Shown here in pieces: positions 16,678 to 24,651 of a stretch of DNA of 64,000 bases; position 1 is the stretch's first letter; every line of letters begins with the position of its first letter. Below the pieces are notes generated by a model. That model was given only the letters and a program-made list of their open reading frames with translations, had not been told where the DNA came from and did not search any database. The translations under genes and the position numbers were made by a program. The DNA lies in assembly GCF_037381185.1 (NCBI RefSeq), contig NZ_JARRQY010000031.1, positions 1 to 64,000 on the forward strand, in the 5' to 3' direction. This DNA comes from Acidihalobacter_A sp037381185 (GTDB lineage: Bacteria; Pseudomonadota; Gammaproteobacteria; DSM-5130; Acidihalobacteraceae).

Positions 16678-18186
16678 CTATTTACCCTTGGGAATGGTGA
16701 TCGTGGTGTACAGCGGCGTTTTCTCACGCAGTATCAGCACGGGGATGGGGCGTCCGGTCGGGGCATTGTGCACCTGTTTGGCAAGCTGCGCGGCATCGTC
16801 GATCTGGATGTGGCCGAACTGCAGGATGACGTCGCCCGGCTCCAGTCCGCTCTGGGCGGCGATGCCGTTTGGATCGATGCCGCTGATCAGGACGCCGTGT
16901 TTGCCAACGCCGAGTTGCTTGCGCTGATCGGCGGTAAGGTTTTCGAGGATGATGCCGAGGCGTCCACCCTTGTCGGCGTGTTCGGAGGACCGGGCCTGTT
17001 TCGAAGCCTTGGGCTCCTTGAGCGCGGCGATGGTGACGTCCAAGGTGAGGCGTTTGCCGTTGCGCAGTATGACCACCGGCACGCTGGTACCGACCGGGGT
17101 GGAGCCGACCAGCGGGGGCAGGTCGCCGGAACGCCCGATAGTGCTGCCGTTGAATTTGAGGATGATATCACCGGCCTGGAGTCCGGCCTTGGATGCCGGG
17201 CTATGGGGCTCGACCTGGGCGATCAGTGCGCCCTCCGGCTGCTGCAGACCGAAGGACTGCGCGAGGCTCTGGTTCATGTCCTGGACCATCACGCCGAGCC
17301 AGCCGTAGCTGACCTTGCCGTGCGCTTTGATCTGCGCGACGACGTCTTTGACGATGTTGATCGGGATGGCGAAGGACAGTCCCATGAAACCGCCGGAATT
17401 GGTGTATATCTGCGAGTTCACGCCGATGACTTGGCCCTTGAGGTCAAGCAGAGGACCACCGGAGTTGCCGGGGTTGACGGCGGCGTCGGTCTGGATGAAA
17501 GGTACGTAGTTTTCATTGGGCAGGTTGCGCGACAACGCGCTGATGATGCCCTGGGTGGCGCTGTAGTCGAAACCGAACGGGTTGCCGATGGCGAGTATCC
17601 ATTGTCCGACCTTGAGTTTGCTAGAGTCGCCGAGGGACAGCGTGGGCAAGCCCTTGGCATCGATTTTCAGTAGGGCGAGGTCGGTCCGCTTGTCCATGCC
17701 GATGACTTTGGCCGAGTATTCGTGGCGGTCGAGCAGGCGCACTTTGAGTTCAGTGTCGCCGACTACGACGTGGCGGTTGGTCACGATGTAGCCGTCGGAT
17801 GAGATGATGAAGCCCGAGCCGAGAATCCGCTCCTTGCTCTGCGGCTGCTGGCTGTTGGGTCCCTGCTGGTCGAAGAAGTGCTTGAAGAACTGCCGGAACG
17901 GGCTGTCGGGCGGCAGGTTTGGCATGATTTGGCTGGCCGCGGAGCCGTTGTTGATGGTGCGCACGCCGGTGATGCTGACCACAGCCGGTGCGGCGTGTTC
18001 GACCAGCTTGCTGAAGTTCGGCAGGCTGCTCAGGGCGGCCGCGCTTTGGGAACTGCTTTGAGTCTGCGCCGGCTGCTGGGAATTCTGGTCGTCGCTTTTG
18101 GCGCAGGCCTGGGTGGCGAGAGCGAGCAAGGTGACCAGGCTCAGCGCAGCCCAGCGTCGGCTGAGTCGGGAAAGTGCGTGCGTCAT
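16678..18186 (-). CDS. degQ: Periplasmic serine protease, DegP/DegQ/MucD (HtrA) family
   Basis: This 502-residue periplasmic quality-control protease and chaperone has an N-terminal signal segment (about 10-28, ending ATQACAKS). The lipobox is non-canonical, so whether it is lipidated or soluble is unclear. The catalytic triad is His139 (TNRHVVVGD), Asp169 (RTDLALLKI) and Ser242 (NPGNSGGPL). Two PDZ domains follow (about 270-360 and 400-495, with GVLISGIDPNGIA and GDVILQFG). A CpxR-like box lies upstream, suggesting envelope-stress control. The degQ/mucD assignment over degP is tentative. Confidence 0.92.
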   Translation of the reverse strand: MTHALSRLSRRWAALSLVTLLALATQACAKSDDQNSQQPAQTQSSSQSAAALSSLPNFSKLVEHAAPAVVSITGVRTINNGSAASQIMPNLPPDSPFRQFFKHFFDQQGPNSQQPQSKERILGSGFIISSDGYIVTNRHVVVGDTELKVRLLDRHEYSAKVIGMDKRTDLALLKIDAKGLPTLSLGDSSKLKVGQWILAIGNPFGFDYSATQGIISALSRNLPNENYVPFIQTDAAVNPGNSGGPLLDLKGQVIGVNSQIYTNSGGFMGLSFAIPINIVKDVVAQIKAHGKVSYGWLGVMVQDMNQSLAQSFGLQQPEGALIAQVEPHSPASKAGLQAGDIILKFNGSTIGRSGDLPPLVGSTPVGTSVPVVILRNGKRLTLDVTIAALKEPKASKQARSSEHADKGGRLGIILENLTADQRKQLGVGKHGVLISGIDPNGIAAQSGLEPGDVILQFGHIQIDDAAQLAKQVHNAPTGRPIPVLILREKTPLYTTITIPKGK

Positions 18187-18513
18187 AAAACGGATTCCAT
18201 AACTGATAGTTGGATGGCTCGGCCGGCGGCGCGGGGCGCGAATGAGTCTAGCAAGTTAGGACTGTGCGCAAGCCGTCCGAGTTCCTGTCGCGCATGAACA
18301 GGTCTTGAGCATAGCGCATCGGAGGGGGCCGCTTTAAGCCGGGTTTAGTGCGGTTTACGTGGTTTTACGCGGGTTCTGTCGGTTTCGGGCCGACGTGACA
18401 ATCTCGAGTCCGGTGTCTGGGGGGCGTTTTGTACCTGTGGTTCGAGAGGGTGGAGAATTCTATATTCCTTATCATGATGATGAAAATTGGACGCTTGATT
18501 GGGAAATCGAAAA
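18187..18513. other. Divergent intergenic region between htrA and the PAS kinase
   Basis: This 327-bp stretch has no convincing gene. It contains an array of TTTAC/TTTAG half-sites near 18344-18368 (see the separate feature). The section just before the kinase gene (18450-18500) is AT-rich and promoter-like. Confidence 0.5.
18344..18368 (-). promoter_or_regulatory. CpxR-like box upstream of htrA
   Basis: On the minus strand, GTAAA-ACCAC-GTAAA (18368-18354) matches the CpxR consensus GTAAA-N5-GTAAA exactly. A third half-site, CTAAA (18348-18344), continues on the same 10-bp phase. htrA/degP is a classical Cpx target in enterobacteria. The box is about 170 bp upstream of the htrA start and 146 bp from the divergent kinase start, so either gene could be the target. 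No binding has been shown. Confidence 0.5.
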
Positions 18514-21141
18514 ATGTCGGATCGAGGTTTTGAAGTGAATCGCTTGCCGATGGCATTGGCCGTGTTTCTGCTGTTTGCGTGCCCTGTTCCGCAGGCGGCT
18601 GCCGTAGCCCCGATCCACGGTTGGCGGATGCAGGCCGATTCGGGGTGGAACAGGGCAAAAGGCAGTTGGCGGTTGGCGCATGCAGAGGAGCGTTATTCGT
18701 TGGTGACGCCTGTCGCTGACGTCAGTCCGGTCGCACGCGGTCCGGTGCCCGAGGCTTCGATGGAGCAACACATTTCAGCGTTGGAACACGAAGACTCGAT
18801 ACTCGAAGCGCAGCGGCGCTGGCTGTTGACGTTGGTAGCCGGAGGTATCCTTCTTCTGCTGAGCATCACGCTGTTTTTGCTGCGTCAGCGCCGGGACAAC
18901 CGGCGGCTGGCCCTGATCAACGCCGAACTGCAGAAAACCCGGCGCGATCAGCAGGCGATACTCGAGGCGTTGCCGGATGCGTTGTTCGAAACCGGGCGCG
19001 ACGGGGATTGCCATGACTACAGGTCGGTGCGGCGCGACGGCCGGTATCACGACGTGAGGAATTTGAATGACTATCTGCCGCGAGCGACGGCCGAGAGATG
19101 CATGGCGGCGCTGTGCGAGGCAGAAGAAACAGGCCGGTCCGTCGGGGTGCGAATCCAGCGGCCGCTGCCCAGCGGTCGCGAGTGGTTTGAACTGTCGGTT
19201 GCCCGCAAGCGCGTTCCTCCGGGGGAGCCTCCGCGTTTTGTGGTGCTGTCTCGGAATATCACGGCGAGTAAATTGGCCGAAGACCGTCTCGATGCCAGCG
19301 AACAGGCCTTCCGTGCATTGGTCGAGCATTCGCCGGACGCCATCGTCCGTTACGATCTGTCGTGTCGGCTGGTCTACCTGAATCCAGCCATGCTGAGGCT
19401 AATCGGGCATCCCGAGGCGGAATTGCTGGGCAGGACACCGGCAGATGGGTATTCGCCGGTGGTCGATGTGAATCGCTACATGGAAAGGATCAGGCACGCC
19501 GCGACGACCGGGAAGGAGCAGAGCCATGACGACGTCGTCTATCGGGCGTCGACTGGCGATATCCGCTGGCACCATCTGCGTATCGTGCCGGAGCTGGGCG
19601 CTGACGGTGCGGTGAGCAGCGTGCTCGCCATCGCCCGGGATATACACGAACTTAAGGAAAACGAACTGCGTTTCCGTACGCTGAGCGAGAATCTGCCGAA
19701 TTTTCTGGCCCGGTTCGACCACGAATGTCGTTTCATCTATGCGAATCCGGTCGTCGAGCACGCGTTCCAGATGCCGGCCGAAAGCCTCATTGGCAAGCGC
19801 CAGATGGAACTGGATCAGCGCGGACCCGAGGGACAGGCCGAGGCATTGGAGGAATGCATTCGCAAAGCGTTTGCCACCGGTGAGGCCAATGAATGTGAGG
19901 CGCGTTGGCGGACGCCGGATGGGACCGAGGTGTTCGAAATCCGCCATGTCCCTGAACGGGATACCAGCGGCAGAATCGTCAGCGTGCTGGGGATTGCACA
20001 TACTATTACGCGTCTGAGGCTTGCCGAGCAGGCCCTGCGAGCCAGCGAGCGGGAATTCCGCACGCTGGCGGAGAACGCGCCCGACATCATCATCCGCTAC
20101 GACCTGGAATGCCGAAGGGTTTACGTCAATCCCGCCTATGAAGAGAAGGCTTCTATGCAACGTGAAAGCGTGTCCAACGTCGCCGTTGGAGATCTGTGGA
20201 GTGCTGGAGTTAGCATGTCCGCCGAGGTGTACGAAGCGTATCTGCGGACGGTGATAGAGACGGGCGAACCTGCCGATATCGTCCTCAGTATCGGTGGTGA
20301 TGAAGCGGGCCAGGGGGTGGCGGGGAACAAGAGCTATTATTCAGTGCACATCGTGGCGGAACGTGATGCGCAGGGGCAGGTCAGCGGCGCGCTTGCCGTC
20401 GGACACGATATTACCGATCTGACCAAAGCCAAGCAGCGCTTGGAAGAGTCGCAGCGCCAGTTGCGTGAAATGAGTGCTTTGCGCGATCGGGCACGGGATG
20501 AAGAGCGAAACTCCATTGCCCATGAAGTCCATGATGAACTCGGGCAGGTGCTGACGGCCATGAAGCTGGGCATTTCCACCCTGCGAATGGTGCCCGGCGG
20601 CGATGCGCCTGTGCTGGGCGAGCGTATCGCCAAGCTGTTGGAGCTTTCCGATCGGAGTATCCAGGTCGTGCGCGATGTCGCTTACCGCTTGCGGCCGGCT
20701 GCTCTGGAGGTCGGTGTAGTACCTGCGTTGGAATGGCTGGGAGAGGAATTTACGCGCAACAGCGGTATTCCGTGCCGTCTTGAAGCGCAGGACGGCAAGC
20801 CGCCGCTGAGCGAAGAGCAGGCCATGGTGTTGTTCCGGGCTGTTCAGGAAGGGCTGACGAACGTGGCGCGTCACGCCGGCGCTCAGCGCGTCGACATCAA
20901 ACTGAGCTGGGCTGATAGTCTATGTAGGCTGCAGTTGTCCGATGATGGGCGGGGATTCGATCCCGAAGCGGTGGGGCGAAAATCGTTCGGGTTGTTGGGC
21001 ATCCGAGAGCGGGCAAGGCGCATCGGTGGAGAGGTCGTCATCGGCAGTAGGCCCGGTCGAGGATCCCGTATCGATCTGAAATTGCCGTGCGGCGACCTCG
21101 ATAGCCTGCCTTCGGATACGAGCGAAAGAGGACATTCATGA
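18514..21141 (+). CDS. Multi-PAS sensor histidine kinase (NarL-type, HisKA_3)
   Basis: This is a large hybrid-free kinase of about 875 residues. It has an N-terminal signal-like helix (MALAVFLLFACPVPQAAAV), a short extracytoplasmic region and a second TM (about 105-128, LLTLVAGGILLLLSITLFLL). Four PAS-type modules follow, three of them with the repeated FRTLxENxPxxIxRYDxxCRxxYVNP pattern. The dimerisation domain has the HisKA_3 H-box (RNSIAHEVHDELGQVLTAMK), and a HATPase domain (DDGRGFDPEAVG, GLLGIRERA) completes it. It overlaps the next response regulator by 4 bp. The start is uncertain: ATG 18514, TTG 18499 and GTG 18535 are all possible. The input signal is unknown. Confidence 0.85.
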   Translation: MSDRGFEVNRLPMALAVFLLFACPVPQAAAVAPIHGWRMQADSGWNRAKGSWRLAHAEERYSLVTPVADVSPVARGPVPEASMEQHISALEHEDSILEAQRRWLLTLVAGGILLLLSITLFLLRQRRDNRRLALINAELQKTRRDQQAILEALPDALFETGRDGDCHDYRSVRRDGRYHDVRNLNDYLPRATAERCMAALCEAEETGRSVGVRIQRPLPSGREWFELSVARKRVPPGEPPRFVVLSRNITASKLAEDRLDASEQAFRALVEHSPDAIVRYDLSCRLVYLNPAMLRLIGHPEAELLGRTPADGYSPVVDVNRYMERIRHAATTGKEQSHDDVVYRASTGDIRWHHLRIVPELGADGAVSSVLAIARDIHELKENELRFRTLSENLPNFLARFDHECRFIYANPVVEHAFQMPAESLIGKRQMELDQRGPEGQAEALEECIRKAFATGEANECEARWRTPDGTEVFEIRHVPERDTSGRIVSVLGIAHTITRLRLAEQALRASEREFRTLAENAPDIIIRYDLECRRVYVNPAYEEKASMQRESVSNVAVGDLWSAGVSMSAEVYEAYLRTVIETGEPADIVLSIGGDEAGQGVAGNKSYYSVHIVAERDAQGQVSGALAVGHDITDLTKAKQRLEESQRQLREMSALRDRARDEERNSIAHEVHDELGQVLTAMKLGISTLRMVPGGDAPVLGERIAKLLELSDRSIQVVRDVAYRLRPAALEVGVVPALEWLGEEFTRNSGIPCRLEAQDGKPPLSEEQAMVLFRAVQEGLTNVARHAGAQRVDIKLSWADSLCRLQLSDDGRGFDPEAVGRKSFGLLGIRERARRIGGEVVIGSRPGRGSRIDLKLPCGDLDSLPSDTSERGHS

Positions 21142-21770
21142 TCAGGCTGTTGATTGCTGACGATCACAAACTCATGCGCGAGGGCTTGAAGCAGCTGTTC
21201 GCGCTGTTCAGTGACTTGACGGTGGCGGGCGAAGCTGCGGACGGAGCGGAGCTGATGGACCGGCTGCGTGCCGCCGAGGCCGATCTCGTCCTGCTCGACA
21301 TGAGCATGCCAGGCATCAGCGGCGGCGATCTTATCGTCCGGGTGAAAGCCCACTTCCCGGCTTTGCCCATTTTGGTCGTAAGCATGCACGATCAGCCTTT
21401 GATCGCGCAGCGTGCGTTGCGCGCCGGCGCCAATGGTTACGTCAGCAAGGATGCCGAGCCCGAGACCCTGTTAACGGCGGTACGCAAGGTGGCCGCCGGG
21501 GGCCGCTTCATCGACCCCGTCGTAGCGCAAAGTATGGCTTTCGAAGCCAGTGGGCTGACACCCGCACCGGACCACGGGCGGCTCTCCGAACGAGAGCTTC
21601 AGGTCTTGCGTCTGTTGGCGCAGGGCAAGAGTGTCAACGAGATCGCTGCCGAACTGTGCATCAGCAGCAAGACGGTGAGCACGCACAAGGCGCGGATGAT
21701 GGAAAAAATGGGTTTCCGGAACAATGCCGATCTGATGCGTTACGCCCTCGACGAGGGATTGATCGACTGA
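21138..21770 (+). CDS. NarL/FixJ-family response regulator
   Basis: This 210-residue regulator has the receiver motifs IADDHKL and LLDMSMPG (phospho-Asp about 54) and the Lys in YVSKDAE. A LuxR-type HTH (about 145-205) follows: LSERELQVLRLLAQGKSVNE, then ISSKTVSTHKARMMEKMG. It is coupled by an ATGA overlap to the multi-PAS kinase, which is surely its cognate sensor. The regulon is unknown. Confidence 0.93.
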   Translation: MIRLLIADDHKLMREGLKQLFALFSDLTVAGEAADGAELMDRLRAAEADLVLLDMSMPGISGGDLIVRVKAHFPALPILVVSMHDQPLIAQRALRAGANGYVSKDAEPETLLTAVRKVAAGGRFIDPVVAQSMAFEASGLTPAPDHGRLSERELQVLRLLAQGKSVNEIAAELCISSKTVSTHKARMMEKMGFRNNADLMRYALDEGLID

Positions 21771-21982
21771 GCGCGTCCGGCGCTGTGTAAGGATATCCCT
21801 ACCCAAGAATCAGCCTGATACCAATACCGCTGCAGGAGCGGTTCTCGCATTCTTGTCCCTGAGGTGCATAGCAGCGTCACGCAGGGGTATTGGTTCATGT
21901 TGGTTTTCAGCGTAGTTGGCGGAATCGATCCATCTGGCGTGGCTGTGGTGCGGCTCTGCGCAGCGCCGGGGCGGCAGTGGCT

Positions 21983-22396
21983 ATGATCCGCCTTCTGATC
22001 GCGGACGATCATCTCCTCGTGCGGGAAAGCCTCAAGCATCTGTGCGCCGTGTACGGGGGGCTGCTTCCTGTAGGTGAGGCGGCCAACGGCGTCGAGGTCA
22101 TGGAACTGCTGAGTGCGCTGGAGGTCGATCTGGTGCTGATGGATATGAACATGCCAGATCTTTCCGGCGAGAAGTTGATCGCCCGCATTCGCGCCCTGTA
22201 TCCCGAATTGCCCATTCTTGTCTTCAGTCTTCTCAACCACCCTGCGGTGGCGCGTCGTGCCCTGCGGGCCGGGGCCAATGGGTTCCTGGTTAAGGGCGGC
22301 GATCCGGATACCCTGGTGGACGTGTTGCACCGGGTGGCCGCCGGAGAACGCTTCCTCGACTCCTCCGTTGCAGAGCCCGCACTCGATTTGCGGTAG
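21983..22396 (+). CDS. Receiver-only response regulator, paralogue lacking the HTH
   Basis: This 137-residue protein starts with IRLLIADDHLLVRESLKHLC and has phospho-Asp in LVLMDMNMPDLSG and Lys in FLVKGGD. It is clearly similar to the NarL-type regulator 200 bp upstream but stops right after the receiver. I checked the following 300 bp in all frames and see no HTH remnant. It may be a phosphate sink or a protein-interaction output for the same kinase, or a truncated duplicate. The ATG at 21983 is preferred because the upstream in-frame extension has no receiver-like sequence. Confidence 0.75.
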   Translation: MIRLLIADDHLLVRESLKHLCAVYGGLLPVGEAANGVEVMELLSALEVDLVLMDMNMPDLSGEKLIARIRALYPELPILVFSLLNHPAVARRALRAGANGFLVKGGDPDTLVDVLHRVAAGERFLDSSVAEPALDLR

Positions 22397-22705
22397 CGCT
22401 GTACGACACCGGCGCGTGTTCGCCGTCTCCGATTCCGCGGAATCTTTCGCCTTTGGTCTTGGCGTTTTCCCCATCCCGTCGGACTTCTCCTGGATGCCGT
22501 TTTTGTGTGTGCGAGCCTGCGCGGCGACACCGTGTAGGTCTGGGACTACAAGCCGGCTGCAAATTCCTACAGGCAAATCGTCCCCAGCCGATCGCTGAAA
22601 TAACTGTCTCAGTTCAATCTTGAGAACAACGGGAACGCAGTGCTCTGCAAGCCTGGAGTACCGAGGCTCCGGAGTATTTCGGCAGAACCAGTGACAGGAC
22701 GGGAC
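22397..22705. other. Intergenic region before the chemotaxis operon
   Basis: This 309-bp stretch has no gene that I can support. It must contain the promoter of the chemotaxis operon. A loose inverted repeat (TGTAGG ... CCTACA, about 22535-22575) is present. I see no near-consensus promoter. Confidence 0.4.
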
Positions 22706-23920
22706 ATGAACCACGAAGCGAAAAGGGAATCGATTGCCCGCGCGAACGGGCCCGGCGCCGAAGTTTCAGCCGGGCCTCTGATCATGGCTCTGGCTGGGGC
22801 GGGTGCGACGATTTTCGTCGGTAATGCTGAAGGTCTCGCCTGGGCGCTGGCAGCAGCGCTGCTTGTCGGCGGCATTGTCCTGGGATGGTCTCTGATGCGT
22901 CGGTTTGGCCGCAGATGGGATTCCCTGGTGGCTTCGTTACAGGAAGCCGGTGACGCTGAAGGGCGCGATATCGCCGGCTCCAACGAAAGCCTGGCGCGGC
23001 TCATGAAACCCGTTCTGCCCATTTGGGCGGGACAGCTCGAGATTGTGCGGGGACACACCGAAGAGTCGGTTACCGCGCTCGCTGATCGTTTCGCGCAGTT
23101 GTCCCAGCGCATCTCCGACACGATAGCCGCCTCCGACACGGATGGGCAGGAGCAGTTGGTGGAGTTGCTGGACGGCACCGAGGCTGAGCTGAACCAGATC
23201 GTGTCCTCGTTGCGAACCGCGCTCGACGAGAAGGAGCGGATGGTCCGCGAGATCGGCGCCCTGGCTGATTTGACCGAGGACCTCAAGCACATGGCGAATA
23301 GCGTGGGGAAGCTCGCTGATCAGACGAATTTGCTGGCCTTGAACGCCGCCATCGAAGCGGCACGCGCCGGCGATGCGGGGCGTGGGTTCGCCGTGGTGGC
23401 GGATGAAGTCCGCAAGCTCTCGGCGCTTTCCGGTGAAACGGGCAAGAACATCGGCGAAACGGTGACTTCGGTCAACAACGCCATCGCCAACACGATGCAG
23501 GTCTCCCGCGAATTCGCCGAACGCGACGGGGTGATGGTGAGTGAATCCGAACAGGTGATCCGTCGCATTCTGGAGCGTTTCCATGCTGCCGCCGAGAGCG
23601 CTTCGGCATCGGCTGAAACGCTGCGCCGAGACAGCCGGTCGGTGAGGGACGAGATTGCGCAAGTGCTGGTCTCCCTCCAGTTTCAGGACCGGGTAAGCCA
23701 GATCCTGGGTCATGTGCAAGGAGACCTCGGGAAGCTTCAGAGTCATCTCGACGAGCGACTTGCCGCGATCACCGCCGGGCTGAGAGTTGAACCGATCGAC
23801 GTGGACGTTTGGCTGGAAGAACTCGCTTGTACGTACACCACTCCGGAGCAGCATGCCCTTCATGGCGGCGAGTCCACGAAGAAATTGCAGGACACGGAGT
23901 CAGATATCACCTTTTTTTGA
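22706..23920 (+). CDS. Methyl-accepting chemotaxis protein without a periplasmic domain
   Basis: This 404-residue signalling protein starts at the ATG at 22706. Two adjacent hydrophobic segments (about 25-42 and 45-65) anchor it in the membrane with almost no extracytoplasmic part, so it must sense an internal or membrane cue. The hairpin tip is conserved (QTNLLALNAAIEAARAG, then GFAVVADEVRKL). After the signalling domain comes a segment FQDRVSQILGHVQGDL, seen in some chemotaxis-like MCPs linked to CheY/STAS operons. The C-terminus is ESDITFF. It is the first gene of the operon, 14 bp before cheY. Confidence 0.88.
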   Translation: MNHEAKRESIARANGPGAEVSAGPLIMALAGAGATIFVGNAEGLAWALAAALLVGGIVLGWSLMRRFGRRWDSLVASLQEAGDAEGRDIAGSNESLARLMKPVLPIWAGQLEIVRGHTEESVTALADRFAQLSQRISDTIAASDTDGQEQLVELLDGTEAELNQIVSSLRTALDEKERMVREIGALADLTEDLKHMANSVGKLADQTNLLALNAAIEAARAGDAGRGFAVVADEVRKLSALSGETGKNIGETVTSVNNAIANTMQVSREFAERDGVMVSESEQVIRRILERFHAAAESASASAETLRRDSRSVRDEIAQVLVSLQFQDRVSQILGHVQGDLGKLQSHLDERLAAITAGLRVEPIDVDVWLEELACTYTTPEQHALHGGESTKKLQDTESDITFF

Positions 23921-23934
23921 GGAAGGACAGAGAC

Positions 23935-24303
23935 ATGGCGAAAAATATCATGATAGTCGACGACTCCGCATCGCTGCGGCAGGTCGTGGCCATCGCCCTA
24001 AAAAGCGCCGGCTACGAAGTCATCGAAGCGTGCGACGGTAAGGACGCGTTGAGCAAGCTGGACGGCCGCAAGCTGCATCTGGTCATCAGCGACGTGAACA
24101 TGCCGAACATGGACGGCATCAGTTTCGTGAAGCAGATGAAGAGCATGGCAGCGTACAAGTTCGCCCCGGTGATCATGCTCACCACCGAAACCGGTGACGA
24201 CAAGAAGGCGGCTGGCCGGGCGGCGGGTGTGAAAGCCTGGGTCGCCAAGCCGTTCCGTCCGGAGCAGATGCTCGACGCCGTTTCCAAATTGATCCTGCCT
24301 TGA
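23935..24303 (+). CDS. cheY: CheY-like single-domain response regulator
   Basis: This 122-residue receiver has the acidic pair IVDDSAS, phospho-acceptor Asp53 (VISDVNMPNMDG), Thr in MLTTETG and Lys in VAKPFRP. The start at 23935 follows a good AGGAAGGA site. Embedded between an MCP and the STAS and cheA genes, it should accept phosphate from CheA. No cheZ phosphatase gene is seen in the operon. Confidence 0.93.
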   Translation: MAKNIMIVDDSASLRQVVAIALKSAGYEVIEACDGKDALSKLDGRKLHLVISDVNMPNMDGISFVKQMKSMAAYKFAPVIMLTTETGDDKKAAGRAAGVKAWVAKPFRPEQMLDAVSKLILP

Positions 24304-24313
24304 GGAGCTTGTG

Positions 24314-24640
24314 ATGGATATCCGCGAAAAGATCGAGGGGAGCACCTGTCGGCTGGAATTCGAAGGCGATCTGACGGTGTATGAAGTCGCCGAGGTCAAA
24401 CCGACTCTGATCGAGGCACTGAAAAAGCATGACGCCGTCGAATGCTGTCTCGATGGCGTGGGAGAGATCGACACGGCGGGGATGCAACTGCTGATCATGG
24501 CCAGGTTGGAGGCGACGACCGAGGGCAAGAGGCTTTGCTTCGGCGAACTCAATCCCGTAGTTGCGGAAATCGTCGATTTGTTCGGTCTGGCCGGATTCTT
24601 CGAGGAATCCGGTAACGCTCCGCAACTGCAATCCGCTTGA
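24314..24640 (+). CDS. STAS-domain protein in the chemotaxis operon
   Basis: This 108-residue STAS (anti-sigma-factor-antagonist-like) domain has the motif VGEIDTAGMQLLIMAR around residue 52; the position often phosphorylated as Ser is Thr/Ala-rich here. A GTG three bases upstream is an alternative start. It sits between cheY and cheA, an arrangement known from chemotaxis-like systems in several proteobacteria, where STAS proteins may act in a partner switch or scaffold. The specific role is unknown. Confidence 0.85.
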   Translation: MDIREKIEGSTCRLEFEGDLTVYEVAEVKPTLIEALKKHDAVECCLDGVGEIDTAGMQLLIMARLEATTEGKRLCFGELNPVVAEIVDLFGLAGFFEESGNAPQLQSA

Positions 24641-24651
24641 CGAGGTTCGTC

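Noticed and set aside
21820..21894. Inverted repeat ACCAATACC / GGTATTGGT between the two response regulators
   Set aside because: Nine bp with a 57-bp spacer, no T-run and no second copy seen; it is too weak to call a terminator or a mobile element.
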